A DNA stretch of 64,000 nucleotides. Source: Streptomyces nigra. GTDB lineage: Bacteria > Actinomycetota > Actinomycetes > Streptomycetales > Streptomycetaceae. The notes beneath the pieces were generated by a model, which was given only the letters and a program-made list of their open reading frames with translations, was not told where the DNA came from and searched no databases. Shown here one piece after another: positions 18,696 to 33,428 of the stretch. The DNA lies in contig NZ_CP029043.1 in NCBI RefSeq assembly GCF_003074055.1, positions 5,262,501 to 5,326,500 of the forward strand, given 5' to 3'. A program made the translations under genes and the position numbers. The stretch's first letter is position 1. The number at the start of each line of letters is the position of its first letter.

Positions 18696-19235
18696 ATGCG
18701 TATCTGCGTCTTCCTCTCCGCCGCCGACCTCGACGACCGCTACACCGGCCCCGCGCGCGAGTTCGCGGAACTGCTGGGCAAGGGCGGGCACACGCTCGTC
18801 TGGGGCGGTTCCGACGTGGGGCTGATGAAGGTCGTCGCGGACGGTGTGCAGGAGGCGGGCGGCCGGCTCGTCGGGGTGTCCGTGGAGTTCCTCGCCGCCA
18901 AGGCGCGGCCGGGCGTCGACGAGATGGTGGTCGCCAAGGACCTCGCCGAGCGCAAGAGGGTGCTCCTGGAGAAGGCCGACGCCGTGGTGATCATGGTCGG
19001 CGGCACCGGCACCCTGGACGAGGCGACCGAGATCCTGGAGCTGAAGAAGCACGGCCACACCGAGATGCCGGTCGTCCTGCTCAACACCGCCGGGTTCTAC
19101 GACGGCCTGAAGGAGCAGTTCCGGCGCATGGACGACGAGGGCTTCCTGCCCCGCCCGCTCACCGACCTGGTCTTCTTCGCCGAGGAGCCCGTGGGCGCCC
19201 TCGCCTACCTGGAGGAGAGCCAGGGCGTGGCCTGA
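18696..19235 (+). CDS. LOG-family (Rossmann-fold) protein
   Basis: The 179-aa protein has the LOG layout: an N-terminal strand MRICVFLSAADLDD, LVWGGSDVGLM near residue 35, the ERKRVLLEKADAVV segment near residue 84 and GGTGTLDEATEILELK near residue 102. The family includes cytokinin riboside 5'-monophosphate phosphoribohydrolases with the signature PGGxGTxxE. Here the Pro is a Val (VGGTGTLDE), so enzyme activity should not be assumed. It is divergent from the DUF427 gene. Confidence 0.78.
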   Translation: MRICVFLSAADLDDRYTGPAREFAELLGKGGHTLVWGGSDVGLMKVVADGVQEAGGRLVGVSVEFLAAKARPGVDEMVVAKDLAERKRVLLEKADAVVIMVGGTGTLDEATEILELKKHGHTEMPVVLLNTAGFYDGLKEQFRRMDDEGFLPRPLTDLVFFAEEPVGALAYLEESQGVA

Positions 19236-19262
19236 TCCGGACCTGGTGCGAGCATGGCGGGT

Positions 19263-19952
19263 ATGGCTACACATGTGATCACCGGAGCCGGCTCCGGAAT
19301 CGGCGCGGCCGTCGCCCGCCGTCTGCACGCGCGCGGGGACGACCTCGTTCTGCACGCGCGCGACGCCGCCCGCGCGAAGGAACTCGCCGCCCGGTACGAG
19401 GGCGCGAGGACCCTGGTCGGCGACCTGGCCGACCCGGACCGGCTGTCCTGGGCCTTCTCCCACCAGTCGCTGCCCGACCGGGTCGACTCCCTGCTGCACA
19501 TCGCCGGCGTCGTCGACCTCGGCCCGGTCGGCGACCTCACCCCCAAGACCTGGCGCCACCAGCTGAACGTCAACCTGATCGCCCCCGCCGAACTGACGCG
19601 CCACTTCCTGCCCCAGCTGCGCGCCGCGCGCGGGCACGTGCTGTTCGTGAACTCCGGCGCCGGGCTCACCGCCCACGCCCGATGGGGGGCGTACGCGGCC
19701 TCCAAGCACGGTCTGAAGGCCCTGGCGGACTCCCTGCGGGCCGAGGAGCACGGCAACGGCGTCCGGGTCACCTCGGTCTACCCGGGCCGCACGGCGAGCC
19801 CCATGCAGGCCAAGGTGCACCAGCAGGAGGGCAAGGAGTACGACCCCGAGCGCTGGATCGACCCCGAGTCGGTCGCCACGACGATCCTGATGACCCTGGA
19901 CCTGCCGCGCGACGCGGAGGTGAACGACCTGACGGTCCGGCCCGGCAGATGA
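19263..19952 (+). CDS. Short-chain dehydrogenase/reductase (SDR)
   Basis: The 229-aa oxidoreductase has the NAD(P)-binding motif TGAGSGIG at residues 6-13, NSGAG near residue 123 and the catalytic YAASK near residue 139. Catalytic Ser should lie in the NSGAG strand. The end DAEVNDLTVRPGR is typical of the classical SDR group. The substrate is unknown. An ATG at 19254 would add three residues (MAG); neither start has a clear ribosome binding site. Confidence 0.88.
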   Translation: MATHVITGAGSGIGAAVARRLHARGDDLVLHARDAARAKELAARYEGARTLVGDLADPDRLSWAFSHQSLPDRVDSLLHIAGVVDLGPVGDLTPKTWRHQLNVNLIAPAELTRHFLPQLRAARGHVLFVNSGAGLTAHARWGAYAASKHGLKALADSLRAEEHGNGVRVTSVYPGRTASPMQAKVHQQEGKEYDPERWIDPESVATTILMTLDLPRDAEVNDLTVRPGR

Positions 19953-19991
19953 GCGGCGGTGGGCCCGCCCGGCGTTGCATAGTCTTTCCGG

Positions 19992-23208
<3,217 letters not shown>

Positions 23209-23480
23209 CGGTTGAACCTGGCCCGATGGGCGCATATCAGATGCATACGGGTGGCTGGGGCGCATTCGGGCAACCGTCGACGACCGCTGCCCGTACGCGC
23301 CTTCAGCGGCCTACTGTTGAGATGTGCGCCTGCCGTGCCCAGCTGCGGTCGGGGCATCCCTTCGCCGTCGAGGAGCAAGGAAGGGCGGGGGGAAGGGTTT
23401 TCCAGCGCGGGGCCGTCGAGGGAAGTTGTCGGGCGACGGGCCGCGTGGCGTGGGCACCGCCGGCTGTGAGAGGGACGGGA

Positions 23481-25691
23481 ATGGAACCGACCGAGAGTGC
23501 CGCCCCGCACTCACGGCTGCGCCGGACGGCCGGCGCATGGCGCGGGTGGGCGACACGGACCGCGGATCGCCCGGGCACGGGCACCGGGCGGGACACCACG
23601 GACGGCGGCGGCGTACGACGCGACGGCGAGCCCGGCGCCGGGCTGCCCGACTCCGGACAGGAACGGCACCTCCACTGGCCCGCGTTGCCCGCTGCGGTGG
23701 TCGGGGCCGCCGCGTTCGTCCTCGGCGCCGGGTTCTACCGGGCCTTCACCGGCGGCCACGCCCTCTTCCCGTCCGGCACCGTCGGCTGGTCCCTGGCCGT
23801 GCTGACCGGCGTCATCGTCGGCCATCTGGTGGCCCTCGGCCGCGCCCGCTGGTGGGGCGGCACCGGCTCCGGCGCCGCCCTCACCCTCGCCGTCCTGCTG
23901 CTCTACGGCTGGGTGCCGGCCGGCATGGTCAGCCTCACCGTCGTCGTCCTGGTCGGCGTCGCCCGCCGCGGCAGCTGGCGCCAGGGCGTGCTGCACGGCG
24001 CGGTCGACATCCTCGGCATCGCCTCCGGCGCCCTGGTGCTGGCCGCGTTCGGCCGGGTGCCGAGCGTCGAGAGACCCTGGAGCCCCGACGCCTGGACGCC
24101 GTACACCGCGCCGGGTGTCGTCCTGGTCGCGGTCGCCTATCTCCTCGTCACCCGCGTCCTGCACTGGTATCTGCACGCCCCGCGCGGCGGCCTGCCCACC
24201 GTCGCCCGTACCGCCCTGGTCAGACAGGGCCTGGTCGCCGTCGCGCTGCTCGGCATCGCCCCGCTGGTGTGCGTGGTCGCCGTCGCCAAGCCCCTGCTGC
24301 TGCCGCTGTTCGCCATACCGCTCATCGCCCTGGACTCCACGCTGTGGATCGCCAGGGCCCGGGCGGAGGAGCAGCTGCGCGATCCGCTGACCGGGCTGCC
24401 GAACCGCCAGTGGCTGCAGGAGCGGATCTGGACCGCGCTGGACGACGCCGAACGCATCGGCGCCCGGTCCGCGCTCATGCTGATCGACCTCGACCGTTTC
24501 CGGTCGGTCAACGACACCCTGGGGCATCTCGCCGGTGACCGGCTGCTGTTGCAGATCGCCGACCGGCTGCGGCTCGCCCTGCCGCGCGGGGCGGAGGCCG
24601 CGCGGCTCGGGGGAGACGAGTTCGCCGTCCTGCTGCCCGTCGCCGACTCCACCACGTCCGCGACCCGCATCGCCCGCGGCCTGGTCGCCGCGCTCAGCTC
24701 ACCGCTCGACCTGGACGGCCTCACCCTGGTGCTGGAGGCCAGCGCCGGGGTCGCCGTCTTCCCGGACCACGCGCTCGACGCCGAGGGGATGCTGCGCCGC
24801 GCGGACGTCGCCATGTACCAGGCGAAGCGGGACCGTACGGGCGTCGAGGTCTACGAGTCCAAGCGGGACTCCAACACCCCGGACCGGCTCGGCCTGCTCG
24901 GCGATCTGCGCCGCGCCCTGGACGCGCACGAGGTCGAGCTGCACTACCAGCCGAAGGTCCGCTTCGACGGACAGGTCGCCGGCCTCGAGGCCCTGGTCCG
25001 CTGGGTGCACCCCGAGCGCGGGAAGGTGCCGCCGGACGAGTTCATAGCGATAGCCGAGTCCTCGGGGCTGATGCCGCACCTCACCGAGTACGTCCTGGAG
25101 ACCGCGCTCGGCCAGGTGGCGCGCTGGCGCTCGCAGGGCCTGTTCGTACCGGTCGCCGTCAACGTCTCCCCGCGCGACGTGCACACCCCCGGATTCGCCG
25201 GCTCCGTCGCCGCCCGCCTCGCCCGGCACGGCGTCCCGGCGGGGGCGCTCCAGCTGGAGATCACCGAGCACGTCCTGCTGGAGGACCCGACCCGCGCCGC
25301 CGACACCCTCGCCGCCCTCACCGGGCACGGCGTGAAGATGTCCCTCGACGACTTCGGAACCGGCTACTCCTCACTGGTGCATCTACGGCGGCTGCCGGTC
25401 AGCGAGCTGAAGATCGACCGCTCGTTCGTGGCCCGGCTCGCGGTGGACACCGAGGACGCGGAGATCGTGCGCTGCACGGTCGACCTCGCGCACTCCCTCG
25501 GCCTGCTCGTCGTCGCCGAGGGCGTCGAGGACGACGAGACCTGGGAGCGGCTGCGCGATCTGCGCTGCGACGCCGTCCAGGGCTGGCTGGTGGCGGCCGC
25601 CATGCCGCCCGAGGAGACGACGGCCTGGCTGCGGGCGCGCGGATCGCGCGGCTGGCAGCGTCCGAAGGCGGCGCTCCCGGCCGCCGAGTGA
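23481..25691 (+). CDS. Membrane GGDEF-EAL c-di-GMP protein, RmdB-like
   Basis: This 736-aa protein has several membrane helices in residues about 55-290, then a GGDEF domain (motif [13 protein letters not shown] near residue 375) and an EAL domain (LEALVRW near residue 501). The EAL side keeps [20 protein letters not shown] near residue 623, LKIDRSF and VVAEGVEDD, so it should be an active phosphodiesterase. The GGDEF side lacks the RxxD inhibitory site. Position next to ligA matches S. coelicolor RmdB (SCO5495), from memory; RmdB is a known c-di-GMP phosphodiesterase affecting development. The ATG at 23481 is preceded by GAGAGGGACGG. Confidence 0.85.
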   Translation: MEPTESAAPHSRLRRTAGAWRGWATRTADRPGTGTGRDTTDGGGVRRDGEPGAGLPDSGQERHLHWPALPAAVVGAAAFVLGAGFYRAFTGGHALFPSGTVGWSLAVLTGVIVGHLVALGRARWWGGTGSGAALTLAVLLLYGWVPAGMVSLTVVVLVGVARRGSWRQGVLHGAVDILGIASGALVLAAFGRVPSVERPWSPDAWTPYTAPGVVLVAVAYLLVTRVLHWYLHAPRGGLPTVARTALVRQGLVAVALLGIAPLVCVVAVAKPLLLPLFAIPLIALDSTLWIARARAEEQLRDPLTGLPNRQWLQERIWTALDDAERIGARSALMLIDLDRFRSVNDTLGHLAGDRLLLQIADRLRLALPRGAEAARLGGDEFAVLLPVADSTTSATRIARGLVAALSSPLDLDGLTLVLEASAGVAVFPDHALDAEGMLRRADVAMYQAKRDRTGVEVYESKRDSNTPDRLGLLGDLRRALDAHEVELHYQPKVRFDGQVAGLEALVRWVHPERGKVPPDEFIAIAESSGLMPHLTEYVLETALGQVARWRSQGLFVPVAVNVSPRDVHTPGFAGSVAARLARHGVPAGALQLEITEHVLLEDPTRAADTLAALTGHGVKMSLDDFGTGYSSLVHLRRLPVSELKIDRSFVARLAVDTEDAEIVRCTVDLAHSLGLLVVAEGVEDDETWERLRDLRCDAVQGWLVAAAMPPEETTAWLRARGSRGWQRPKAALPAAE

Positions 25692-25875
25692 CACGTCGGC
25701 GCCCTCGGTCCCGGGCGTGCCGCCGGCGCTGCCGGAAAGCTCCGCGACCGGACGTGGCGCTGCCGGCGTCCGCCGGTGCCGGTGCGCGGGAAACCGATGC
25801 ACGGGCACGGCCCCCCGCCCCATAGGATTGGGCCAAACCGCCAAACCACACACACTCACCCCAGAGGATCGCTGC

Positions 25876-26172
25876 ATGCCTGGCATCACGCGCGAGGAGG
25901 TCGCCCACCTCGCCCGGCTGGCGCGTCTGGAGCTGAAGCCCGAAGAGCTCGACCACTTCGCGGGACAGCTGGACGACATCATCGGCGCGGTCGCCCGCGT
26001 CAGTGAGGTCGCCGACCAAGACGTACCGCCGACCTCGCACCCGCTCCCGCTGACGAACGTCATGCGTGAGGACGAGGTCCGTCCCTCGCTCACCCCCGAG
26101 CAGGCGCTCTCCGGCGCCCCGGCCCAGGAGCAGCAGCGTTTCAAGGTGCCGCAGATCCTGGGGGAGGACTAA
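25876..26172 (+). CDS. gatC: Asp-tRNA(Asn)/Glu-tRNA(Gln) amidotransferase subunit C
   Basis: The 98-aa GatC is the small linker subunit of the GatCAB amidotransferase, which converts Glu-tRNA(Gln) and Asp-tRNA(Asn) to their amide forms. It shows the GatC core [36 protein letters not shown] and the conserved C-terminus KVPQILGED. The gene starts the gatC-gatA-small ORF-gatB operon and is 6 nt before gatA. AGAGGATCGC lies upstream of the ATG. Confidence 0.95.
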   Translation: MPGITREEVAHLARLARLELKPEELDHFAGQLDDIIGAVARVSEVADQDVPPTSHPLPLTNVMREDEVRPSLTPEQALSGAPAQEQQRFKVPQILGED

Positions 26173-26178
26173 GAAGTC

Positions 26179-27668
<1,490 letters not shown>

Positions 27669-27672
<4 letters not shown>

Positions 27673-27911
27673 GCAAGGCAATGTCGAAGGCCAAGGGCTT
27701 CAAGAAGTCGAAGTCCGGGCTGTACCTGTCCATGGCCACCACCGCGTTCGGTGCGGTCAACGTCGTCAAGCAGGCCCGGAAGGCCCGCGTGGAGAGCGAC
27801 ACGCTGCGTCTGATCGACGCCGCCGTCTCCGCCACCGCGATCGTCACCGGCCTCGCCATCCTCTACCGCGAGCTGAAGCGGCTGGGCGACGACGACGTCC
27901 TGCTGGGCTGA
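27669..27911 (+). CDS. Small 80-aa protein between gatA and gatB
   Basis: The protein is 80 aa, starting at a GTG that overlaps the gatA stop as GTGA. It is basic at its N-terminus ([15 protein letters not shown]), with two moderately hydrophobic segments ([16 protein letters not shown] and [19 protein letters not shown]). The C-terminus is acidic (GDDDVLLG). gatB follows 15 nt later. I recall that Streptomyces genomes carry a gene here (S. coelicolor SCO5500), but do not recognise its function. Coupled translation suggests a link to GatCAB or to its membrane placement, which is inference. Confidence 0.7.
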
Positions 27912-27926
27912 GAGGGAAGTTTCACC

Positions 27927-29441
27927 GTGACCACCACGACCGACCTGGTGTCGTACGAGGACGCACTCGCGTCGTACGACCCCGTCATGGGCCTCGAGGT
28001 CCATGTCGAACTCGGCACCAAGACCAAGATGTTCTGCGGTTGCTCGACCGCGCTCGGCCAGGACGCCAACACGCAGACCTGCCCGGTCTGCCTCGGCCTG
28101 CCCGGCGCGCTCCCGGTCGTCAACGCGACCGGTGTCGAGTCCGCCATCAAGATCGGCCTCGCGCTGAACTGCGAGATCGCCGAATGGTGCCGCTTCGCCC
28201 GGAAGAACTACTTCTATCCGGACATGCCGAAGAACTTCCAGACCTCCCAGTACGACGAGCCGATCGCCTTCGACGGCTACCTCGACGTGCAGCTGGAGGA
28301 CGGGGAGACCTTCCGCGTCGAGATCGAGCGCGCCCACATGGAGGAGGACACCGGCAAGTCGACGCACGTCGGCGGCGCCACCGGCCGTATCCACGGCGCG
28401 TCCCACTCCCTGCTGGACTACAACCGCGCCGGCATCCCGCTCATCGAGATCGTCACCAAGCCGATCGAGGGCGCCGGCGAACGCGCCCCCGAGGTCGCGA
28501 AGGCGTACGTCCGTGAGCTGCGCGAGGTCATCAAGGCGCTCGGTGTCTCCGAGGCCCGGATGGAGATGGGCCAGATGCGCTGCGACGTGAACCTGTCGCT
28601 GCGCCCGCACGGCACCGAGAAGTTCGGCACCCGTTCGGAGACGAAGAACGTCAACTCGCTGCGGTCCGTGGAGCGCGCGGCCCGTTTCGAGATCCAGCGG
28701 CACGCGGCCGTGCTGTCGTCCGGCGGCACGATCGTGCAGGAGACCCGGCACTTCCACGAGGACACGGGGTCCACGACCTCGGGGCGTGTGAAGGAGGAGG
28801 CCGAGGACTACCGGTACTTCCCCGAGCCGGACCTGGTGCCGGTGGCTCCCTCGCGCGAGTGGGTCGAGGAGATCCGCGCCGGGCTGCCGGAGCTTCCGCT
28901 GGCCCGCCGCAACCGGCTCCGCGAGGAGTGGGGCATCTCGGCCACCGACATGCAGGCGATCCTCAACGCCGGCGCGCTGGACCTGATCGTCGCCACGATC
29001 GACGCGGGTGCCGACGCGGCCTCCGCCCGCAAGTGGTGGATGGGCGAGCTGGCCCGCAGCGCCAACGAGTCGGGCAAGGCGCTGGACGAGCTGTCCATCA
29101 CGCCCGAGCAGGTCGCCCGGGTCACCGAGCTCGTCGCGAAGGGTGACCTGAACGACAAGCTGGCCCGTCAGGTCATCGAGGGCGTCCTCGCGGGCGAGGG
29201 CACCCCGGACGAGGTCGTCGACAAGCGCGGTCTGAAGGTCGTCTCCGACGAGGGCGCCCTCGGTGCCGCCGTCGACGAGGCCATCGCCGGCAACCCGGGC
29301 ATCGCCGACAAGATCCGCTCCGGCAAGGTCGCCGCGGCCGGCGCCCTGGTCGGCGCGGTCATGAAGGCCACCCGCGGCCAGGCCGACGCGGCCCGCGTCA
29401 AGGAACTCATCCTGGAGAAGCTGGGCGCCGGCGAGGGCTGA
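27927..29441 (+). CDS. gatB: Asp-tRNA(Asn)/Glu-tRNA(Gln) amidotransferase subunit B
   Basis: The 504-aa GatB binds the charged tRNA and activates its carboxylate. It has the N-terminal catalytic core ([20 protein letters not shown] and [20 protein letters not shown], a zinc-type cysteine set) and [23 protein letters not shown] near residue 213. The C-terminal tRNA-binding domain contains [11 protein letters not shown] and [20 protein letters not shown]. It starts at GTG 27927 after AGGGAAG. A strong terminator hairpin follows at 29461-29497. Confidence 0.96.
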   Translation: MTTTTDLVSYEDALASYDPVMGLEVHVELGTKTKMFCGCSTALGQDANTQTCPVCLGLPGALPVVNATGVESAIKIGLALNCEIAEWCRFARKNYFYPDMPKNFQTSQYDEPIAFDGYLDVQLEDGETFRVEIERAHMEEDTGKSTHVGGATGRIHGASHSLLDYNRAGIPLIEIVTKPIEGAGERAPEVAKAYVRELREVIKALGVSEARMEMGQMRCDVNLSLRPHGTEKFGTRSETKNVNSLRSVERAARFEIQRHAAVLSSGGTIVQETRHFHEDTGSTTSGRVKEEAEDYRYFPEPDLVPVAPSREWVEEIRAGLPELPLARRNRLREEWGISATDMQAILNAGALDLIVATIDAGADAASARKWWMGELARSANESGKALDELSITPEQVARVTELVAKGDLNDKLARQVIEGVLAGEGTPDEVVDKRGLKVVSDEGALGAAVDEAIAGNPGIADKIRSGKVAAAGALVGAVMKATRGQADAARVKELILEKLGAGEG

Positions 29442-29460
29442 GCCCGCGGCAGGACACCCC

Positions 29461-29497
29461 GAGGGGGGACGCACCGGATGCCGGTGCGTCCCCCCTC
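29461..29497. terminator. Terminator hairpin between gatB and the convergent methyltransferase
   Basis: Arms GAGGGGGGACGCACCGG and CCGGTGCGTCCCCCCTC form a perfect 17-bp stem with the loop ATG. It sits between the gatB stop and the methyltransferase stop at 29502, so it can end both transcripts. No T tract follows. Confidence 0.85.
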
Positions 29498-29501
29498 GTC
29501 G

Positions 29502-30305
29502 TCACAGGCGGCGCCCCACCAGGCGGACGAAGCCCAGCGTGCGGCCCTCGTCCCGGCGGACCATCTCGGCGACCTGGCGGGCCATCGTGCGGTGGAACTC
29601 CTCCGGGCTCTCCTCGGCGACGACCTCGCACCACAGCAGCCAGTCCCGCCAGCCGTCGTCCAGCCAGTCGGCGGCCTCGACCTCCACGGCACCACTGCGG
29701 GTCCAGTGGCGCCGCCACCAGCCGGCGCTGTGGAAGCACCAGTACGCGGGCTCCCAGTACGGCCGCAGATGCTCCGGCGGCTCCACGCCGTCCAGCTCCT
29801 CGCGCAGAGCGGGGACGACCACGCCGATCCGGCCGCCGGGGCTCAGCAGCCGGGTGAGCGTGGGCAGGTAGAGGTCGTCGGTGCCGAAATACTGGTAGGC
29901 GTCGATGCTGACGATCGTGTCGAAGCAGCCCTCGGCGAACGGCAGGTCGTGCGCCTCCGCCTTCACGGGCAGCACCCGGTCGGCGAAGCCGGCCTCGGCG
30001 ACCCGGCGGGCGTTGTCGTCGGGCTCGATCCACAGGTCGGCGGCGGTGACCTGAGCGTCGTACTCCCTGGCCAGGAAGACGGAGGTCATGGCACGGCCGC
30101 AGCCCAGATCGAGGACGCGGGCGCCGGGGCGCAGGGCGTCCAGGCCGAGGGCGGGGGCCAGCCACTCCAGCAGCCAGAGCGCGTTCGGCCCCATCTGGTT
30201 GTCGATCACCCAGCGGGGGTCGTAGTGGCCGGAGCGCGGATAGCGGGGGTGGGTCAGCCGTGCGGCGAGGTGCTCACTCGGGGTGTGCGGGGTGTGGTCC
30301 GGCAT
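29502..30305 (-). CDS. SAM-dependent methyltransferase (class I)
   Basis: The 267-aa protein has motif I VLDLGCGRAMTSVFLA near residue 63, motif post-I DLWIEPDDNARRV and motif II ILPFAEGCFDTIVSIDAYQYF near residue 115. These fit UbiE/small-molecule class I methyltransferases. Features such as EPAYWCFHSAGWWRRHW resemble the group with a Trp-rich C-terminal half. The substrate is unknown. The minus-strand gene is divergent from the MMPL exporter. Confidence 0.8.
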   Translation of the reverse strand: MPDHTPHTPSEHLAARLTHPRYPRSGHYDPRWVIDNQMGPNALWLLEWLAPALGLDALRPGARVLDLGCGRAMTSVFLAREYDAQVTAADLWIEPDDNARRVAEAGFADRVLPVKAEAHDLPFAEGCFDTIVSIDAYQYFGTDDLYLPTLTRLLSPGGRIGVVVPALREELDGVEPPEHLRPYWEPAYWCFHSAGWWRRHWTRSGAVEVEAADWLDDGWRDWLLWCEVVAEESPEEFHRTMARQVAEMVRRDEGRTLGFVRLVGRRL

Positions 30306-30611
30306 GGGTGGATGGGCTCCTTGGGTCCGGGGCAGCGGAAAGGATACGGAGGAGCCCGGCCGGGCGCTCAGAATAAGTTCCCGGTGCGCGGGGGCACTTC
30401 TGTGAGAGGCGCCACCTGCGACGACGCAAACGCCGTTACTTTCCTGTGACCTTCCTCCTATTGCTGTGAACAACCCCACGATCGGGGCAAACGATCATTT
30501 TCTGATGCAAGGGTTGTCTCACATCGCTCATGCGTTCTTTGCGGGCTGTTCACTTCATGAACGACTGTTCCCGGTCAAAGATCCACACATCGTCCCCCTG
30601 GGAGCACGTTC
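30306..30611. other. 306-nt divergent intergenic region (methyltransferase / MMPL exporter)
   Basis: No supported gene lies here. The region 30350-30600 is distinctly less GC-rich than its surroundings and should hold promoters in both directions. An inverted repeat GTTCA-N5-TGAAC lies at 30548-30562, 50 nt before the exporter start, and could be an operator. GGGAGCACGTTC at 30600-30611 is the likely ribosome binding site for the GTG at 30612. A 74-aa ORF at 30466-30690 overlaps the exporter and is not accepted. Confidence 0.45.
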
Positions 30612-32840
30612 GTGGCAGCTCTTGCACGCTGGTGTGTCCAACGCCGCCTCGTCGCCGTACTGCTCTGGCTCCTCGCCTTCGGCGGGGTGACCGCGGCCGC
30701 CGCCGTCACGGGCTCCGCGTACTCCAACGACTACGAGGTCCCCGGCACCGAGTCGGGCCGCGCCACCCAGCTGCTGCAGGACGGCTTCCGCGGACTCGGC
30801 GGTGACAGCGACACCGTCGTGTGGCACACCGAGTCGGGCACCGTCCGCGCCGGCGCCGTCGAGCAGACCATGACGCGCACCCTGGACGACATCGCCCACC
30901 TGCCCGGCGTCGCGTCCGTGGACAACCCCTACGACAAGCAGGGCCCCGCCCGGATCAGCGAGGACGGGCACACCGCGTACGCCACCGTGACCTTCGACGC
31001 CGGCGCCGAGCACCTCGACGCGGGCGAGGCCCGTACCGTCGTGGACACGGCGAAGGCCGCCGCGACCGACGATCTCCAGGTCGAACTCGGCGGGTCCGCC
31101 GTCGCGCTCACCGAGTCGCCGGGCGGGCACACCGCCGAGATCGTCGGTGTGGCCGTCGCCGCCGTCGTGCTCTTCCTCGCCTTCGGCTCGCTCGCCGCCT
31201 CGCTGCTGCCCATCGCCACCGCCCTGGTGAGCGTCGGCACCGCCTACGCGGGCATCGCGCTCCTCGGGCACGCCATGACGGTCGCCGACTTCGCCCCCAT
31301 GCTCGGCATGCTGATCGGGCTCGGTGTCGGCATCGACTACGCCCTGTTCATCGTCACCAGACACCGGCGGGGGCTCAAACGCGGCCTGCCCGTGGCCGAG
31401 TCGATCACCAACGCCGTGGCGACCACCGGGCGCGCGGTGGTGTTCGCGGGCGCCACGGTGTGCATCGCCCTGCTCGGCATGCTCATCCTGCGGCTGAGCT
31501 TCCTCAACGGCGTGGCGATCGCCGCGTCCCTCACCGTCGTCCTCACCGTCGCCGCGTCCGTCACCCTGCTGCCCGCCCTGCTGTCCCTCATCGGCATGCG
31601 CGCCCTCAGCCGCCGCGAGCGGCGCCGGCTCGCCGAGCGCGGCCCCCAGCCCGAACTGCCCACCGGGCTCGCCGCCCGCTGGTCCGCGTTCGTCGAACGG
31701 CACCCCAAGGCGCTCGGCGCGATCGCCCTCGCCGTCATCACGGTCCTCGCGCTGCCCACCCTGGGCCTGCGCCTGGGCACCTCCGACCAGGGCAACAACC
31801 CGGCGACCTCCACCACCCGCCAGGCCTACGACCTCCTCGCCGACGGCTTCGGCCCCGGCGTCAACGGGCCGCTGACCCTCGTCACCGAGGTCCACGGCGC
31901 CGAGGACAAGCTCGCCCTGGACAGCCTCGACGCCACCCTGCGCGCCACCGAGGGCGTCGCCTCGGTGACCCCGGTGACGTACAACGCGCACAGCGACACC
32001 GCCTACCTCACCGTGCTTCCCGAGTCCTCCCCGCAGTCCCAGCGGACCAGCGACCTCGTGGACCGGCTGCGCGACGAGGTCCTGCCGCGCGCCGAGACCG
32101 GCACCGCCCTCGACATACAGGTGGGCGGTATGACGGCCGGCTACGACGACTTCGCCGACGTGATCGTCGGCAAGCTCCCGCTGTTCGTGGGGGTCGTCAT
32201 CAGCCTGGGCTGTCTGCTGCTCCTGCTCGCCTTCCGCTCGGTCGGCATCCCGCTCAAGGCCGCCGCGATGAACGTGGCCGCCGTCGCCGCCGCCTTCGGC
32301 GTGGTCGTCGCGGTCTTCCAGTGGGGGTGGGGGAGCGAGCTGCTGGGGCTGGGCCGGGCCGGCCCGATCGAGCCCTTCCTCCCCGTGATCATGGTGTCCG
32401 TCCTCTTCGGGCTCTCCATGGACTACCAGGTCTTCCTGGTCAGCCGGATGTACGAGGAGTGGCTGGAGACCGGCGACAACCGGCGGGCCGTACGCATCGG
32501 CCTCGCCGAGACCAGCCGGGTGATCAACTCCGCCGCGGTCATCATGATCTCGGTGTTCCTCGCCTTCGTCCTCAGCGGCGACCGCGTGATCGCCATGTTC
32601 GGCATCGCCCTCGCGGCGGCCGTCGCCCTGGACGCCTTCGTACTGCGCACCCTCCTCGTCCCCGCCCTGATGCATCTGCTCGGCGGTGCCAACTGGTGGC
32701 TGCCCCGCTGGCTCGACAAGCGCATGCCCCGCATCAGCATCGAACCGCCCGAGTGCCGTGCCGCCCATGAGACGCTCACCGACGTCGTGGCGGAACTGGA
32801 GAAGGAGCAACGGGGCGATGTACGCGATATCCCTGGGTGA
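30612..32840 (+). CDS. MMPL-family (RND superfamily) exporter
   Basis: The 742-aa transporter has two MMPL halves: six membrane helices each, with large extracytoplasmic loops after the first helix of each half. Landmarks are MLGMLIGLGVGIDYALFIVT near residue 236 and the paired GLSMDYQVFLVSRMYEEW near residue 600. The Asp-Tyr pairs in these helices are the family's proton-relay positions. MMPL proteins export lipids, peptides or drugs; the substrate here is unknown. The GTG at 30612 has GGAG upstream. The 3' end overlaps the acetyltransferase by 23 nt. Confidence 0.88.
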   Translation: MAALARWCVQRRLVAVLLWLLAFGGVTAAAAVTGSAYSNDYEVPGTESGRATQLLQDGFRGLGGDSDTVVWHTESGTVRAGAVEQTMTRTLDDIAHLPGVASVDNPYDKQGPARISEDGHTAYATVTFDAGAEHLDAGEARTVVDTAKAAATDDLQVELGGSAVALTESPGGHTAEIVGVAVAAVVLFLAFGSLAASLLPIATALVSVGTAYAGIALLGHAMTVADFAPMLGMLIGLGVGIDYALFIVTRHRRGLKRGLPVAESITNAVATTGRAVVFAGATVCIALLGMLILRLSFLNGVAIAASLTVVLTVAASVTLLPALLSLIGMRALSRRERRRLAERGPQPELPTGLAARWSAFVERHPKALGAIALAVITVLALPTLGLRLGTSDQGNNPATSTTRQAYDLLADGFGPGVNGPLTLVTEVHGAEDKLALDSLDATLRATEGVASVTPVTYNAHSDTAYLTVLPESSPQSQRTSDLVDRLRDEVLPRAETGTALDIQVGGMTAGYDDFADVIVGKLPLFVGVVISLGCLLLLLAFRSVGIPLKAAAMNVAAVAAAFGVVVAVFQWGWGSELLGLGRAGPIEPFLPVIMVSVLFGLSMDYQVFLVSRMYEEWLETGDNRRAVRIGLAETSRVINSAAVIMISVFLAFVLSGDRVIAMFGIALAAAVALDAFVLRTLLVPALMHLLGGANWWLPRWLDKRMPRISIEPPECRAAHETLTDVVAELEKEQRGDVRDIPG

Positions 32841-33393
32841 CGACGGAGCCGAGCTGAGGCCGCTGGAACCGTGGCACGCGGAGGAGTTCCTGGCCCATCT
32901 GGAGCGGGGCCGGGAGTTCATCGGACGGTTCATCCCGTTCGGCTCGGCCGTCACCGACCCGGTGTCCGCCCGCGAGACCCTCCAGCGCTACGCCGACCTG
33001 CGCGCCGCCGACAAGGCGTCGTACCACGGCATCTGGCTGGACGGACGGCTCGTCGGCGGCGTCCTCACCCTGAACTTCGACGCCGCCGCCGGGGTCTGCG
33101 AGGTCGGCTGCTGGCTGGAACCCGCGGCGACCGGGCGCGGCCTCGTCACCCGGGCCATGCGGCCCCTCATCGACTGGGCCGTCGAGGAACGCGGCATCCA
33201 CCGCGTCGAATGGGTGGCCGCCGCCGGGAACACCTCCAGCCTGAACGTCGCCCGCCGCCTCGGGATGACCCGGGACGGCGTACGCCGGCAGGCCCACCTC
33301 TATGGTGGGGTGCGCCACGACCTGGAACTGTGGTCGATCCTCGCCCCGGAGTGGCGCGAAGCACGCGTGCGCACCGCGCACAGCGATCATTAA
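32818..33393 (+). CDS. GNAT acetyltransferase, RimJ/RimL-like
   Basis: The 191-aa protein fits the ribosomal-protein-alanine-acetyltransferase-like GNATs: RPLEPWHAEEFLAHLERGRE at residues 13-32, GGVLTLNFDAAAGVCEVGCW, and an acetyl-CoA segment near TGRGLVTRAMRPLIDWAVEE. RRLGMTRDGVRRQAHLYGG is the usual C-terminal block with its Gly-Met-Thr. The ATG at 32818 is in the last 23 nt of the MMPL gene and is preceded by AAGGAGCAACGG, so translation is coupled. The acyl acceptor is unknown. Confidence 0.82.
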   Translation: MYAISLGDDGAELRPLEPWHAEEFLAHLERGREFIGRFIPFGSAVTDPVSARETLQRYADLRAADKASYHGIWLDGRLVGGVLTLNFDAAAGVCEVGCWLEPAATGRGLVTRAMRPLIDWAVEERGIHRVEWVAAAGNTSSLNVARRLGMTRDGVRRQAHLYGGVRHDLELWSILAPEWREARVRTAHSDH

Positions 33394-33428
33394 GACACCT
33401 CTCAGGAAGCGTCCGTACGGTGCCAGAC

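Noticed and set aside
30466-30690. 74-aa ORF ahead of the MMPL exporter
   Set aside because: Overlaps the exporter start in another frame, has no motif, and its composition is promoter-like.
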